DNA of 64,000 nucleotides, taken from positions 3,152,764 to 3,216,763 of the forward strand of contig OV121094.1 in NCBI GenBank assembly GCA_921293015.1, given 5' to 3'. The position numbers and the translations under genes were made by a program. This DNA is from Phorcus lineatus. Lineage: Eukaryota > Mollusca > Gastropoda > Trochida > Trochidae. Positions 23,257 to 32,499 of this stretch are shown piece after piece; position 1 is the stretch's first letter; every line of letters starts with the position of its first letter. The notes under the pieces were generated by a model. That model was not told the DNA's origin. It made no database searches and worked only from the letters and a program-made list of their open reading frames with translations.

Positions 23257-24885
23257 GCCATAAAGATAGAGACTTTTATAATTTCTGGTGTAAATGAGGG
23301 TTTTCATATAATTGACTCTGATCGGCCTGTAAAAAAAGTGACTGTACCAAACTCTGGCTCTACTAGACAGCATTCTCATGCAGTAGAAAGTGAACTTTTA
23401 AAAGAGATGAAAATAGGAAATTATGAGATTGTTGCTCTAAAACCTGACATTGTAAGTTCACTCGCTGCCATTCCTAAGGATGACGGATCAATCAGGTTAA
23501 TTCATGATGGCAGCCAGCCCGCAGGCTCAGCTCTGAATGATTATGTAAATGACAAGTCTGTAAGCTATCAGGACTTGCGTGTAGCTTGCAAACTGATAAG
23601 GCCTGAAAGCTACCTTGCTAAAGTGGATTTAAAACATGCCTATCGTTCAGTGTCTATACATCCTGATGACAGAAAATATTGTGGTTTGCAATGGAAGTTT
23701 AGAAGTTGTGACGAAACTACATTTTTGGTTGATACAAAGCTGCCGTTTGGATCTTCTCGTAGCCCAAAGATTTTCCAAACCCTTACTTCTGCAGTGTGTG
23801 ATATAATGTCGTTTCACTACAGCTGTACTGTCATTGCTTATCTTGATGATTTTCTAATTGTTGAGGAATCAAAGCAGAAGTGTCAACAGGCACTTGAGAT
23901 TCTTTTACGAGTGCTTCGTTATTTAGGATTCTTTATTAACTGGTCAAAAGTGGTAGGACCAACAACAATCTTGACTTTCCTTGGAGTGCTAATTGATACT
24001 AAGGACTTCACACTTTCCTTACCCCCAAATAAACTTAAGGATTTTGAACAGGTCCTAAAGACCTTTGAGCTAAAAAAGAGAGCATCTAAGCACCAACTAG
24101 AAGTTTTATGTGGGAAATTGAACTGCGCCAGCCAGGTTGTCAAAGGTGGGAGAGTCTTTATGCGCAGGATGTTAACTTTGAAAGACAGTGTGGATAAGAG
24201 AAATCATAAGATACTACTCTCTGAAGATTTTCATGCTGATTTAAAGTGGTGGATTGATTTCATGAAGGTGTTTAACGGGACTGTCAAGATACAAGATAAT
24301 CGTCCAATCTCAAATCTCAACACTGACGCTTGCAATGATGGATGTGGTGGTGTATACAATGGTGATTATTTCTACATAAACTGGAAAACAGATTTGCCAA
24401 AATTGTTTGATTGGCACATTAACTATAAAGAGACATTTGCGATATGTGCAGCAGCATTTCGATGGGGACATGAATGGAAGGACAGGAGAGTAGTTGTGTA
24501 TACAGACAATACTACTGCAGTAAGTCTAATAAATAAGGGGTCGACAAAAAGCAGTGAAATGATGGCTGTTTTAAGATCTTTATTCTGGAAAAGTGCAGTG
24601 TTCAATTTCAGTTTGAGTGCAGTATTCCTCCCAGGCAAAGAAAATGCCACAGCTGATGCTTGTTCGAGATTACATATCACAGGCCAGCTTTCAAGATTGT
24701 ATCAGCTAATGCCAAGTTTAAATCTAAGACCTTTTTCTAGAAGTGGGTTATTAAATCATATGTCTCAATCTTTCCTACTTAGCAGGTGGGGACACTCTAC
24801 CAGAGCAATTGGGTCAAGTGGCGTCATCACTCCGCTCTGCTGCATGGTCGAAGAGCACAAGACAGACATATGCCACGCATCTTAG
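23257..24885 (+). CDS. pol: DIRS-like reverse transcriptase and RNase H
   Basis: The frame is open from a TAA at 23254 to 24885 and has no ATG near its beginning, so translation by reinitiation, frameshift or a spliced message is likely. Counting from the GTG at 23338, RT motifs are LIHDGSQP (~54), YLAKVDLKHAYRSV (~92), LPFGSSRSPKIF (~135) and the catalytic box AYLDDFLI with D170 and D171. FLGVLIDT follows. RNase H has D330 (NTDAC), E365 (YKETFAI), D390 (YTDN) and D440 (ATADACSR), all four acidic positions. No methyltransferase follows RNase H, unlike DIRS1 and classic PAT elements. It overlaps the recombinase frame by ~77 bp. Confidence 0.88.
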   Translation, partial: AIKIETFIISGVNEGFHIIDSDRPVKKVTVPNSGSTRQHSHAVESELLKEMKIGNYEIVALKPDIVSSLAAIPKDDGSIRLIHDGSQPAGSALNDYVNDKSVSYQDLRVACKLIRPESYLAKVDLKHAYRSVSIHPDDRKYCGLQWKFRSCDETTFLVDTKLPFGSSRSPKIFQTLTSAVCDIMSFHYSCTVIAYLDDFLIVEESKQKCQQALEILLRVLRYLGFFINWSKVVGPTTILTFLGVLIDTKDFTLSLPPNKLKDFEQVLKTFELKKRASKHQLEVLCGKLNCASQVVKGGRVFMRRMLTLKDSVDKRNHKILLSEDFHADLKWWIDFMKVFNGTVKIQDNRPISNLNTDACNDGCGGVYNGDYFYINWKTDLPKLFDWHINYKETFAICAAAFRWGHEWKDRRVVVYTDNTTAVSLINKGSTKSSEMMAVLRSLFWKSAVFNFSLSAVFLPGKENATADACSRLHITGQLSRLYQLMPSLNLRPFSRSGLLNHMSQSFLLSRWGHSTRAIGSSGVITPLCCMVEEHKTDICHAS

Positions 24886-25750
24886 GACTTACACAAAGTT
24901 TTGTGAGATAATGAATTTTCATCTTGTGCCTCTTTCATCAGATAATCTTGAGCTGTACATTGCGTATCTAGTACATGTGAAGCATCTTAAATATCATTCA
25001 ATAGTGTGTTACTTAAATATTGTTTCTCATTTGCATAAGTGTGATGGGTTACCAACCCCTGTGCTTGCATGGGGAGTGAAACATACTCTCATAGGTGCAA
25101 AAAGAACTCTTGGAGCTGGACAGAACTGTGTAAGTGCAATAACTCCAACAATCCTTAAGCAGTTTCGAGCACTGCTACATTTTGAACATCTCTTGGATCA
25201 GTGTTTCTGGACTGCCTGTCTCATTGCATTCTTCGGACTTCTGAGACCAAATAACTTTTTAGTCACATCAACAGGATCTAGCTCTTGTGTGCGCAGGGTT
25301 GATGTGAGCAGGCTATCAGATGGATTTATGATTGCATTAAATCGTACAAAAACTGTTCAATTCCGTGAATGCCCAGTGAAAGTTTTCTTGCCTTTCGTTC
25401 CCGGGCATGCTTTGTGTCCTGCATCTGCCTTGCGTGACTATTTACAGAGAACATGCTATACCAATCCTTTAGGACCTTTGTTCATTTGCTCTACAGGCAA
25501 ACCTTTGACATATTCTGATTTCATTCATAAGCTTAGACAATTGCTCACGGCCTGTGGACTGCAGGCGTATACCTTTGGTGGGCACTCTTTCCGGAGAGGA
25601 GGTGCCACTTGGGCATTCAAATGTGGGCTACCTGAGAAGTCAATTCAACGTTTAGGATTCTGGGCTAGCGATGCCTTCACAAGGTACATAGACACAGACT
25701 GTCAGCAGAAATTTGACGATGTTAGAAAATTGGTGAAGAAAAGTAACTAG
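24809..25750 (+). CDS. DIRS-like tyrosine recombinase
   Basis: About 313 codons in a frame different from pol, overlapping its end; the upstream border is a TTG, so the real start is uncertain. Residues ~15-100 form the core-binding SAM-like helices (STRQTYATHLRTYTKFC). The catalytic domain has R146 (GLLRPNNF), H259-x2-R262 (GGHSFRRGG) and the nucleophile Y293 (TRYID). The second H position is W in LGFWASDAF, common in this family. The enzyme would join the circular cDNA to the target through the A/B repeat junction. All catalytic residues are present and the frame is uninterrupted. Confidence 0.9.
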   Translation: MGQVASSLRSAAWSKSTRQTYATHLRTYTKFCEIMNFHLVPLSSDNLELYIAYLVHVKHLKYHSIVCYLNIVSHLHKCDGLPTPVLAWGVKHTLIGAKRTLGAGQNCVSAITPTILKQFRALLHFEHLLDQCFWTACLIAFFGLLRPNNFLVTSTGSSSCVRRVDVSRLSDGFMIALNRTKTVQFRECPVKVFLPFVPGHALCPASALRDYLQRTCYTNPLGPLFICSTGKPLTYSDFIHKLRQLLTACGLQAYTFGGHSFRRGGATWAFKCGLPEKSIQRLGFWASDAFTRYIDTDCQQKFDDVRKLVKKSN

Positions 25751-25911
25751 TCAAATATCGTACACTAGATAGTGAAGATACTCATTTGAATGTGAAAATA
25801 ATTTCAATTGTTGTTTAAATTTGCAATTTGATGTCTATATCAATTTTACTTCAGGTTTCTCCCTTCATCCTTTAGGTAATTTATTATCTTTAACACCTTG
25901 AATTTGGGCTT

Positions 25912-26093
25912 GGGGTGGTACCGGCTTGTACCATTCTTTTATCTTTTAATTACACAACTTTGCATTTCATGTTTAAACTGTTAAAGCTTTTTATGATTAA
26001 AAAGTTTGAGCCCAGATTCTTGGTCATCTTTACTTCCCTGCATATGTTTATTATTACTTATAATTGTTATTACCTTGGAATGAAACTGTAAAG
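25912..26093 (+). repeat. DIRS-like split direct repeat B1
   Basis: Begins GGGGTGGTACCGGCTTG and ends GAAACTGTAAAG; identical in sequence and length to 26314-26495. It is joined directly to A2. Confidence 0.9.
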
Positions 26094-26229
26094 ATATATT
26101 TTTAGCGGGACGTCTAAAAATAGTTTTTGGAGTTATCTCCCTTATTTTACCCCTAAGCTCCTAGCAGTGTTATGTATGCATCTCAGCGGCGAGCTCGCCA
26201 TGCAAAGCAAAAAGCAGCGGTACGTTTTT
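26094..26229 (+). repeat. DIRS-like split direct repeat A2
   Basis: Internal copy of A1, directly after B1, followed by 84 bp unique to the 3' region and then B2. Confidence 0.9.
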
Positions 26230-26313
26230 ACCCACCCTCCCTCCCAGTAGCATTATTGGGACCCACTCTATAAGCTTTAAATGTTAGCCGTCATTACTTG
26301 ATTATAGTGTAGG

Positions 26314-26495
26314 GGGGTGGTACCGGCTTGTACCATTCTTTTATCTTTTAATTACACAACTTTGCATTTCATGTTTAAACTGTTAAAGCTTTTTATGATT
26401 AAAAAGTTTGAGCCCAGATTCTTGGTCATCTTTACTTCCCTGCATATGTTTATTATTACTTATAATTGTTATTACCTTGGAATGAAACTGTAAAG
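26314..26495 (+). repeat. DIRS-like split direct repeat B2 (3' terminus)
   Basis: Terminal copy of B1. The element ends at GTAAAG; flanking DNA starts GCGCTATC. Confidence 0.9.
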
Positions 26496-26664
26496 GCGCT
26501 ATCACAATAAATGGCTTATTTGATCTTTAATTGTTAGAGAAAGAATTGAAATATTCATATTAATGGTTAAACAAGTTTAAATACTGGTTTATCCTTTTGA
26601 ACTACGACTTTCTTATGCTATAAAGCCAACTTCTCAACACCCGTAAGTGGGCCCCCTTACTTCT

Positions 26665-26750
26665 CACCATTGACGCTTAGCGTGACGTTGCCCGCGGTCA
26701 AGGGCAGATAACTCTAAACGTCAAAACTGGAAAATGGTCAATTGAGAGAG
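26665..26750 (+). repeat. Plus-oriented partner of 20040-20135
   Basis: GTTGCCCGCGGTCAAGGGCA, CTCTAAACGTC and TGGAAAATGGTCAATTG match the minus strand of 20.04-20.13 kb. Confidence 0.55.
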
Positions 26751-27082
26751 GAAGATATTATATCATGGCAACGGAATTTGTAGGTCGTGTATTCTTTATT
26801 CTGTAAAAGACGATAATTAAGTAACCATACAATTTGTTGTTCCCTTTGATATCTAATATTTTTACTTTCTTTACTCGCGTGCTATATCGCCTAACATTTT
26901 GCAAACTTGTGACTTCTCTGACCTTAATGTAAAAAGAACGAGTAAACAGTTTCTCTTCATCTGAACCTCACGAGACGCCAGATAGACACAGATCAACACA
27001 AAATTGCATAGACTCGATAGATTACTTGAACTTATTGTTTCAGCATTATCATCAGTGGTGTCACTTGTTTTTATCATCCAAA

Positions 27083-27590
27083 ACTCTGTTCCACAGGAGA
27101 TATCGCTTGTGGAAGATCAAGCGATATCTCCTAGGAGATATCTTTTGGCAGTAGATTTTGAACAATGCCCCTCTGACGTCAAGTATATGACATCACAGTT
27201 GTTTTACATCATCAAGTAATGACATCACAATGCTATGACGCCATAAAGACTACGACGCCACAATGCTATGACATCACCGCACTTGGAGTCCTAGGGCAGC
27301 ACTGTGTTCAGTGATATTCATTTGTCATTCAAATGTAATGAAAAATGATTTTGGATGATAAATAGAATCTCACCCTCGTGTCTTCTGATATCAAATATAT
27401 CAACACTCGTTGATAAAAGTAAAAATATCCTCGGCAAGCCTCGGACATTTGTAACTTTCATCAACTCGTGTTGATATAATTGATATCAGAAGACACTTGG
27501 GTGAGATTCTCTATTTATCATCCAATACTGGCTTCCACAGGAGATATCGCTTGTGGAAGATCAAGCGATATCTCCTAGGAGATATCGTTT
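27083..27590 (+). repeat. GATATC palindromic repeat family, best-preserved copy
   Basis: Two near-identical palindromes at 27093-27140 and 27537-27584 (GGAGATATCGCTTG, AAGCGATATCTCC, TAGGAGATATC) bracket a 175-bp hairpin at 27351-27525. Its arms run TTGGATGATAAATAGAATCT to AGATTCTCTATTTATCATCC around TCGGCAAGCCTCGG. Between the first palindrome and the hairpin lie repeated TGACATCA and TGACGCCA words. Related copies occur at 19.16-19.41 kb (inverted), 29.68 kb and 40.90 kb. It looks like a foldback or MITE family without its own protein, unless it forms the 5' end of the adjacent Crypton-like unit. Confidence 0.65.
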
Positions 27591-27670
27591 TGACAAATTT
27601 TGAGCTAATTGCTGATTGGTTAATGATTTAACGGAACTATTTTCATTTACATTTTGAGAGGTAAACAAAC

Positions 27671-29323
27671 ATGGCCGACATTAAGATTTTCCATCAAGGG
27701 GATAAGGTATCGATTGATGGTACTGGCCAAGTAACTGTCTTATCTGATGAAGGTGATGGAAGTTATCGTTGTGTCATTGATGGGATTGATTACGAAGTCG
27801 TGGTGATGCAACATAGGCTTTCATTAGTGAAAACTAATGACAACAAATCATCAGGTGGGCAGACGTCAACATTATCAACACCATCAAACACATCTACTGC
27901 AACATCAAGTTCTAGAGTTACAGAACTACCATTCAGTGTTCCTGAACCACAACCAACTAACTCTAGATTTGCCAAAGTAAGTCAGAATGATGTTGATGCC
28001 TTGATTACTGCACAAGAGAACAAAAATACCGGTAGAAAAACTTTGAGAGACATTAACCTATTGACCCAATTCCTGGCAACCCAAGGTGAAACTCGTCCTA
28101 TTCACAAATTACCAGCCTCAATTCTAAACAATCTTCTGTGTATGTTTGTTGTTTCTACAAAGAAAAGTGATGGCCAAGAGTTTGAAACTAACTCTCTAAG
28201 GGGAATCAATTCATCTATCGAGCGTTACCTACGTCGCCATTGTTATAGTTGCACACTGAGAGCGAGCGTAGAGTTCACTAAGTACAGAGAGGTCATGTCA
28301 GCTAAGCTAAAACATCTTAAAGCTCAAGGAAAAGGAAACTTACCCAATCGTTCTGTAGCCATCACGGACAGTGAAATTGAACAGCTGTGGGCTTGTCAAC
28401 AGTTAGGAAACAATTCTCCTGATTCGATCCTAAACACTGTTTGGTTCAACAATACTGTACACTTTGGATTGAGGGGAAGTCATGAGCACAAACAGATGTT
28501 ATGGGGTGATGTTGACTTGAAGTGTGACAGCAATGGTTCCGAATATTTGGAGTTGAATGAAAGAGTGTCCAAAACAAGGCAGGGAAATCAGGCAGATTCC
28601 CGCGAGGTCACCCCTAAAATGTGGGTTCTCCCTGACAATCCAGACCGTTGTCCCGTCGCCATGTACAAATTGTACAAAAGTTTACGCCCGTCCGGGTACT
28701 CGTTCCCTGATTCCCCTTTCTACGTTGCAACCACTACAGTCAAAAATCCTTCCATGGAATCTGTGTGGTTCAAGAGGCAGCCTGTAGGTATCCACAAGTT
28801 GGAATGTCTCATGAAACGTATGGCTGGCGCTGCCGGTTTGGCCGCTGACCGCAAGTTGACAAACCATAGTGCGAGGAAGCATTTGGTCCAGAAACTCAAT
28901 GACAATAACGTTCCCCCATCGCATATCATGCAGATAACCGGCCATAAGAATGTTCACAGCATCAACAACTACTCACACATAAGCGATGATCAGCACAGTC
29001 AAATTTCATCAATTCTGTCAAATTCCTCAAAGTCAGGACAACTTGTGCCCTATAACGAGCCACGGCGGGATGTAAACAAAGTCCCTGCTCTGCCATATGC
29101 CCCTCGTTATAACGAGGTCAACGATGGAACCATGCCGCTTGTTTCCCCCAACACAAGTTCATCAAACACGATGACTGTTTCATCGAAACGTGATCACCTT
29201 CAGTCTGTTTTTGGTTCCAGCTACATTGCTGGTGGTTCTTTCACAATAAATGTGAACAATTACAGGACTGACAAGCGACGAAGACCTGTCATCGAAAGTG
29301 ACAGTGAGAGCGGTTCTCAGTAA
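27671..29323 (+). CDS. Crypton-like tyrosine recombinase, intact
   Basis: One uninterrupted exon of 550 codons from an ATG in good context (AACATGG). Residues 1-55 form a small beta-rich domain (DKVSIDGTGQVTVL...YEVVVMQHRLSLV). A Ser/Thr-rich linker follows. Residues ~100-215 are the helical core-binding region (RKTLRDINLLTQFL). Residues ~225-445 are the catalytic domain of the DUF3504/Crypton type: R268 (HFGLRGSHEHKQM), H399-x2-R402 (NHSARKHL), H425 (ITGHKN) and Y434 (INNYSHIS). All five catalytic positions are present. The C-terminal ~100 residues are polar and end in KRRRPVIESDSESGSQ, a nuclear-signal-like basic run. It may mobilise DNA by circle recombination, or be a domesticated host gene; intactness and flanking repeats do not decide between these. 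Confidence 0.8.
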   Translation: MADIKIFHQGDKVSIDGTGQVTVLSDEGDGSYRCVIDGIDYEVVVMQHRLSLVKTNDNKSSGGQTSTLSTPSNTSTATSSSRVTELPFSVPEPQPTNSRFAKVSQNDVDALITAQENKNTGRKTLRDINLLTQFLATQGETRPIHKLPASILNNLLCMFVVSTKKSDGQEFETNSLRGINSSIERYLRRHCYSCTLRASVEFTKYREVMSAKLKHLKAQGKGNLPNRSVAITDSEIEQLWACQQLGNNSPDSILNTVWFNNTVHFGLRGSHEHKQMLWGDVDLKCDSNGSEYLELNERVSKTRQGNQADSREVTPKMWVLPDNPDRCPVAMYKLYKSLRPSGYSFPDSPFYVATTTVKNPSMESVWFKRQPVGIHKLECLMKRMAGAAGLAADRKLTNHSARKHLVQKLNDNNVPPSHIMQITGHKNVHSINNYSHISDDQHSQISSILSNSSKSGQLVPYNEPRRDVNKVPALPYAPRYNEVNDGTMPLVSPNTSSSNTMTVSSKRDHLQSVFGSSYIAGGSFTINVNNYRTDKRRRPVIESDSESGSQ

Positions 29324-29679
29324 CTGTCCACCCGCCATCTCGGCTCTCAAACTGTTGACTATGTCGGTCGCCAAATTTCATTATAAACTTTCTAATTTCA
29401 ATTCATATCTAATCAGATTAAAATCTGATCATTCTGTGTTCGAAATTCGACAATCATTAAGTAAGAAACTAATTCTGTTCAAACTTTTCTCAATATCTTG
29501 AACTTTTTGAAGAACTATTTGTTAATGTTCTTTGATAATACTACGGTGACGTAATGAGTTCTTGGGTGCTGCAGTACCTTACTAAATTGTGATGTATTCA
29601 TACGCCGGACCGCAGTAAAATTGACAAAGAGTTACGTGTCTGTGTTTTGGTTTTTTTTAAAATTAAAATTAAAATGATA

Positions 29680-29848
29680 TTGGATGATAAATAGAATCTC
29701 ACCCTCGTGTCTTCAGATATCAAATATATCAACACTCGTTGATAAAAGTTACAAATATCCTCGGCAAGCCTCGGATATTTCTAACTTTTATCAACTCGTG
29801 TTGATATATTTGATATCTGAAGACACTCGGGTGAGATTCTCTATTTAT
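29680..29848 (+). repeat. Second copy of the 175-bp palindrome
   Basis: TTGGATGATAAATAGAATCT to AGATTCTCTATTTATA with the same TCGGCAAGCCTCGG loop as 27351-27525. It lies 356 bp after the recombinase stop, so the gene sits between two directly oriented palindromes. Arm-to-arm match is better here than in the first copy. Confidence 0.75.
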
Positions 29849-29960
29849 AAAGGGGAATTCACTTTCGCGGTCCTCATGCATCATTTTATGAAATAATTTC
29901 ATTTTTTAAAAGAAGCAAAGCCCCATTGTACTGATCGCCCCCTCCTCAACCATTTCCATC

Positions 29961-29961
<1 letters not shown>

Positions 29962-29990
<29 letters not shown>
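29962..29990 (+). repeat. Poly-C tract (29 C)
   Basis: Pure C run located ~160 bp beyond the SAM-B stop codon; it would read as poly-G in a SAM-B 3' UTR. Confidence 0.9.
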
Positions 29991-29991
<1 letters not shown>

Positions 29992-30147
29992 CCCTGGCCA
30001 GTTCACCATTGTGAGTGTGAGAAGAAGGCAATAATGTACTCACTTAAAGCCATGATAATATCCAATGTCCATAATGTCCAATGGTCTGAAATTTTATGTA
30101 AGAAAGATGTTAAAAACAGTATTAAGCCACAGAAAAACAGAAAATGT

Positions 30148-31397
30148 CTATTTGGTAAAACTTTTAACAAGCGTCTTAAGTTTCATCTTCTGCAGATGTG
30201 AAGTGACTCCGAGTTCCTCCAACACCTTATCTTCTGTTAGTTCTACAAAGTATTTTCCGTCTATCCCATGTTCCTCAAAACACTTGACCGTCTCCTCGGT
30301 GAACTTCTCAGACCTGAGAAGGCTAGTGATATCAGACACGGTGTAGTCACAGACTCCTGAAATTGGAATATGGAATGTTGTAATATTACAATACCACGAC
30401 ACCTCTCTGCTCAGCAGAGCTCCTATGTCTACATATAATAACGCTTATTGTAAATGTTGGTTATACAAAATATTCTTCGTCAATCATGTGGTCCATTTGA
30501 TATATCATTGCTTCCGAGAACGTCTCCTATCTCAGTAAATCCTATCACATGTACATTAAGTCATGAGGAAATATATTTAATTCATTTGATTTAAACCTTC
30601 GACAATATGGTATCATTGGTACATATCTTAAAAGTGTTAGTTATGCATTAATTAGTTTCTGCAGCGTGAATCGCTTATTTATTATTGAAATAAAAAATGT
30701 TTAGTTTTAAGTTCCAAACATATACAGAATATTTCCCCCCAACTATTGTGAAAGTATTCAGACTTACCCTTAACGTCACCTCTACTTTGTTGTCCCTCCC
30801 CGGTCCGGTGATGTATGTTGATGTCCCTCGCCTCTACCCCAGCTAAAGACACCGTGTCCCGGCTTCCAGTCATTGACTGACTTACAGCCCGCCCCCCTGA
30901 AATATTTAGATTACTCAGATCTAGTATATTACTAAACGACAATTCAGAAAATACCATTGTATAACTGATTCTGAATAGTTTTTTTACTGTGTCGGAATGT
31001 TATATTAAGTCACGACAGAGCCGGAAATCTATGTGATATTTCAAAATATTTGGAAAAGAAATTTTGATATTTGAATCATTTCATCATACTCTATTGCTCT
31101 TTACATGTGATGACGTCTTGAAATTATGACAGCACAATGTGGCATTCTGGAAATCACTGCACTGTAAGTGTTTATTACGACCATTAGTTTTGTTAAACAA
31201 ATATTTGTGATACTGTGAAGTATTTTATTCCTTTATGTACAAATGTAACTAATTCATATGATACTTTATAATGTACTCTGTCTGTTCCTACCGTTATTTG
31301 GTGTAACTGTGTTACCAGCACCGCCATTTATGGTATGAGCTGCAAAAACCGTCCCTGCTTTTCCTCCCGTCATACCGGTCACATTTCCACCCGACAT
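30148..31397 (-). CDS. SAM-B: paralogue of SAM-A
   Basis: Exons join as 31397-31316, 30896-30768 and 30356-30148. All introns are phase 1, and the 420-nt CDS gives 139 residues. Exon lengths 82 and 129 equal those of SAM-A. Residues 1-28 read MSGGNVTGMTGGKAGTVF and then AAHTINGGAG; residues 29-70 include SRDTVSLAGVEARDINIHH; residues ~76-137 are the SAM domain (LLRSEKFTEETVKCF, HGIDGKYFVEL, LEELGV). An adaptor role through SAM and leader is inferred. A CTGACAG acceptor-like site precedes the ATG by 2 nt. The sequence before it is the 13-copy array of the same exon start, so the true 5' structure of the message cannot be settled from DNA alone. Confidence 0.75.
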
Positions 31398-32499
31398 ATC
31401 TGTCAGTAACATATAGGGGGTAGATTTAACTGACGAAATTTTAGTCCACCCGTCTTACCGGTCACATTTCCACCCGACATATCTGTCAGTAACATAGAGG
31501 GGGTAGATTTAACTGACGAAATTTTAGTCCACCCGTCTTACCGGTCACATTTCCACCCGACATGTCTGGCAGTAACATATAGGGGGGTAGATTTAACTGA
31601 CGAAATTTTAGTCCACCCGTCTTACCGGTCACATTTCCACCCGACATGTCTGTCAGTAACATAGAGGGGGTAGATTTAACTGACGAAATTTTAGTCCACC
31701 CGTCTTACCGGTCACATTTCCACCCGACATATCTGTCAGTAACATATAGGGGGGTAGATTTAACTGACGAAATTTTAGTCCACCAGTCTTACCGGTCACA
31801 TTTCCACCCGACATGCCTGGCAGTAACATATAGGGGGGTAGATTTAACTGACGAAATTTTAGTCCACCCGTCTTACCGGTCACATTTCCACCCGACATAT
31901 CTGTCAGTAACATATAGGGGGGTAGATTTAACTGACGAAATTTTAGTCCACCCGTCTTACCGGTCACATTTCCACCCGACATGTCTGGCAGTAACATAGA
32001 GGGGGTAGATTTAACTGACGAAATTTTAGTCCACCCGTCTTACCGGTCACATTTCCACCCGACATATCTGTCAGTAACATATAGGGGGTAGATTTAACTG
32101 ACGAAATTTTAGTCCACCAGTCTTACCGGTCACATTTCCACCCGACATGCCTGGCAGTAACATAGAGGGGGTAGATTTAACTGACGAAATTTTAGTCCAC
32201 CCGTCTTACCGGTCACATTTCCACCCGACATATCTGTCAGTGACATATAGGGGGGTAGATTTAACTGACGAAATTTTAGTCCACCCGTCTTACCGGTCAC
32301 ATTTCCACCCGACATGTCTGGCAGTAACATAGAGGGGGTAGATTTAACTGACGAAATTTTAGTCCACCCGTCTTACCGGTCACATTTCCACCCGACATAT
32401 CTGTCAGTAACATATAGGGGGGTAGATTTAACTGACGAAATTTTAGTCCACCCGTCTTACCGGTCACATTTCCACCCAACATGTCTGGCAGTAACATAC
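31398..32499 (-). repeat. 13-copy tandem array derived from SAM-B exon 1
   Basis: Units of 83 or 84 bp repeat with TAGATTTAACTGACG at 31421, 31504, 31588, 31671, 31755, 31839, 31923, 32006, 32089, 32172, 32256, 32339 and 32423. On the minus strand each unit carries an acceptor-like CTGACAG or CTGCCAG, an ATG, the leader codons MSGGNVTGKTGG, and a donor-like CCG/GTAAGACG. The SAM-B exon has ATGACG where the units have AAGACG. Unit length depends on a run of five or six G: 84-bp units keep a 28-codon frame open, 83-bp units break it. Neighbouring units partly alternate (TDM/PDM/PGM variants), suggesting expansion by two-unit steps. Confidence 0.85.

Larger units (their letters stand above)
21976..26495 (+). 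mobile_element. DIRS-order retrotransposon, PAT/Ngaro-like, apparently intact
   Basis: The structure is A1 - gag - RT/RNase H - tyrosine recombinase - B1 - A2 - B2. A1 (21976-22111) equals A2 (26094-26229) base for base by eye. B1 (25912-26093) equals B2 (26314-26495), both 182 bp. Split direct repeats of this order are the hallmark of PAT- and Ngaro-type DIRS elements, which integrate as circles by tyrosine recombinase and leave no target duplication. None is seen here: the 5' flank ends GGGTTAG and the 3' flank begins GCGCTATC. Identical repeats and open frames imply recent insertion. I see no DNA methyltransferase domain after RNase H and no SGNH-hydrolase frame, so the element is compact for both groups. 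Confidence 0.9.

Noticed and set aside
27671..29323. Third DIRS recombinase or a phage integrase
   Set aside because: The sequence around H399-x2-R402 and Y434 and the single long exon fit the Crypton/DUF3504 group; no RT or gag is associated.
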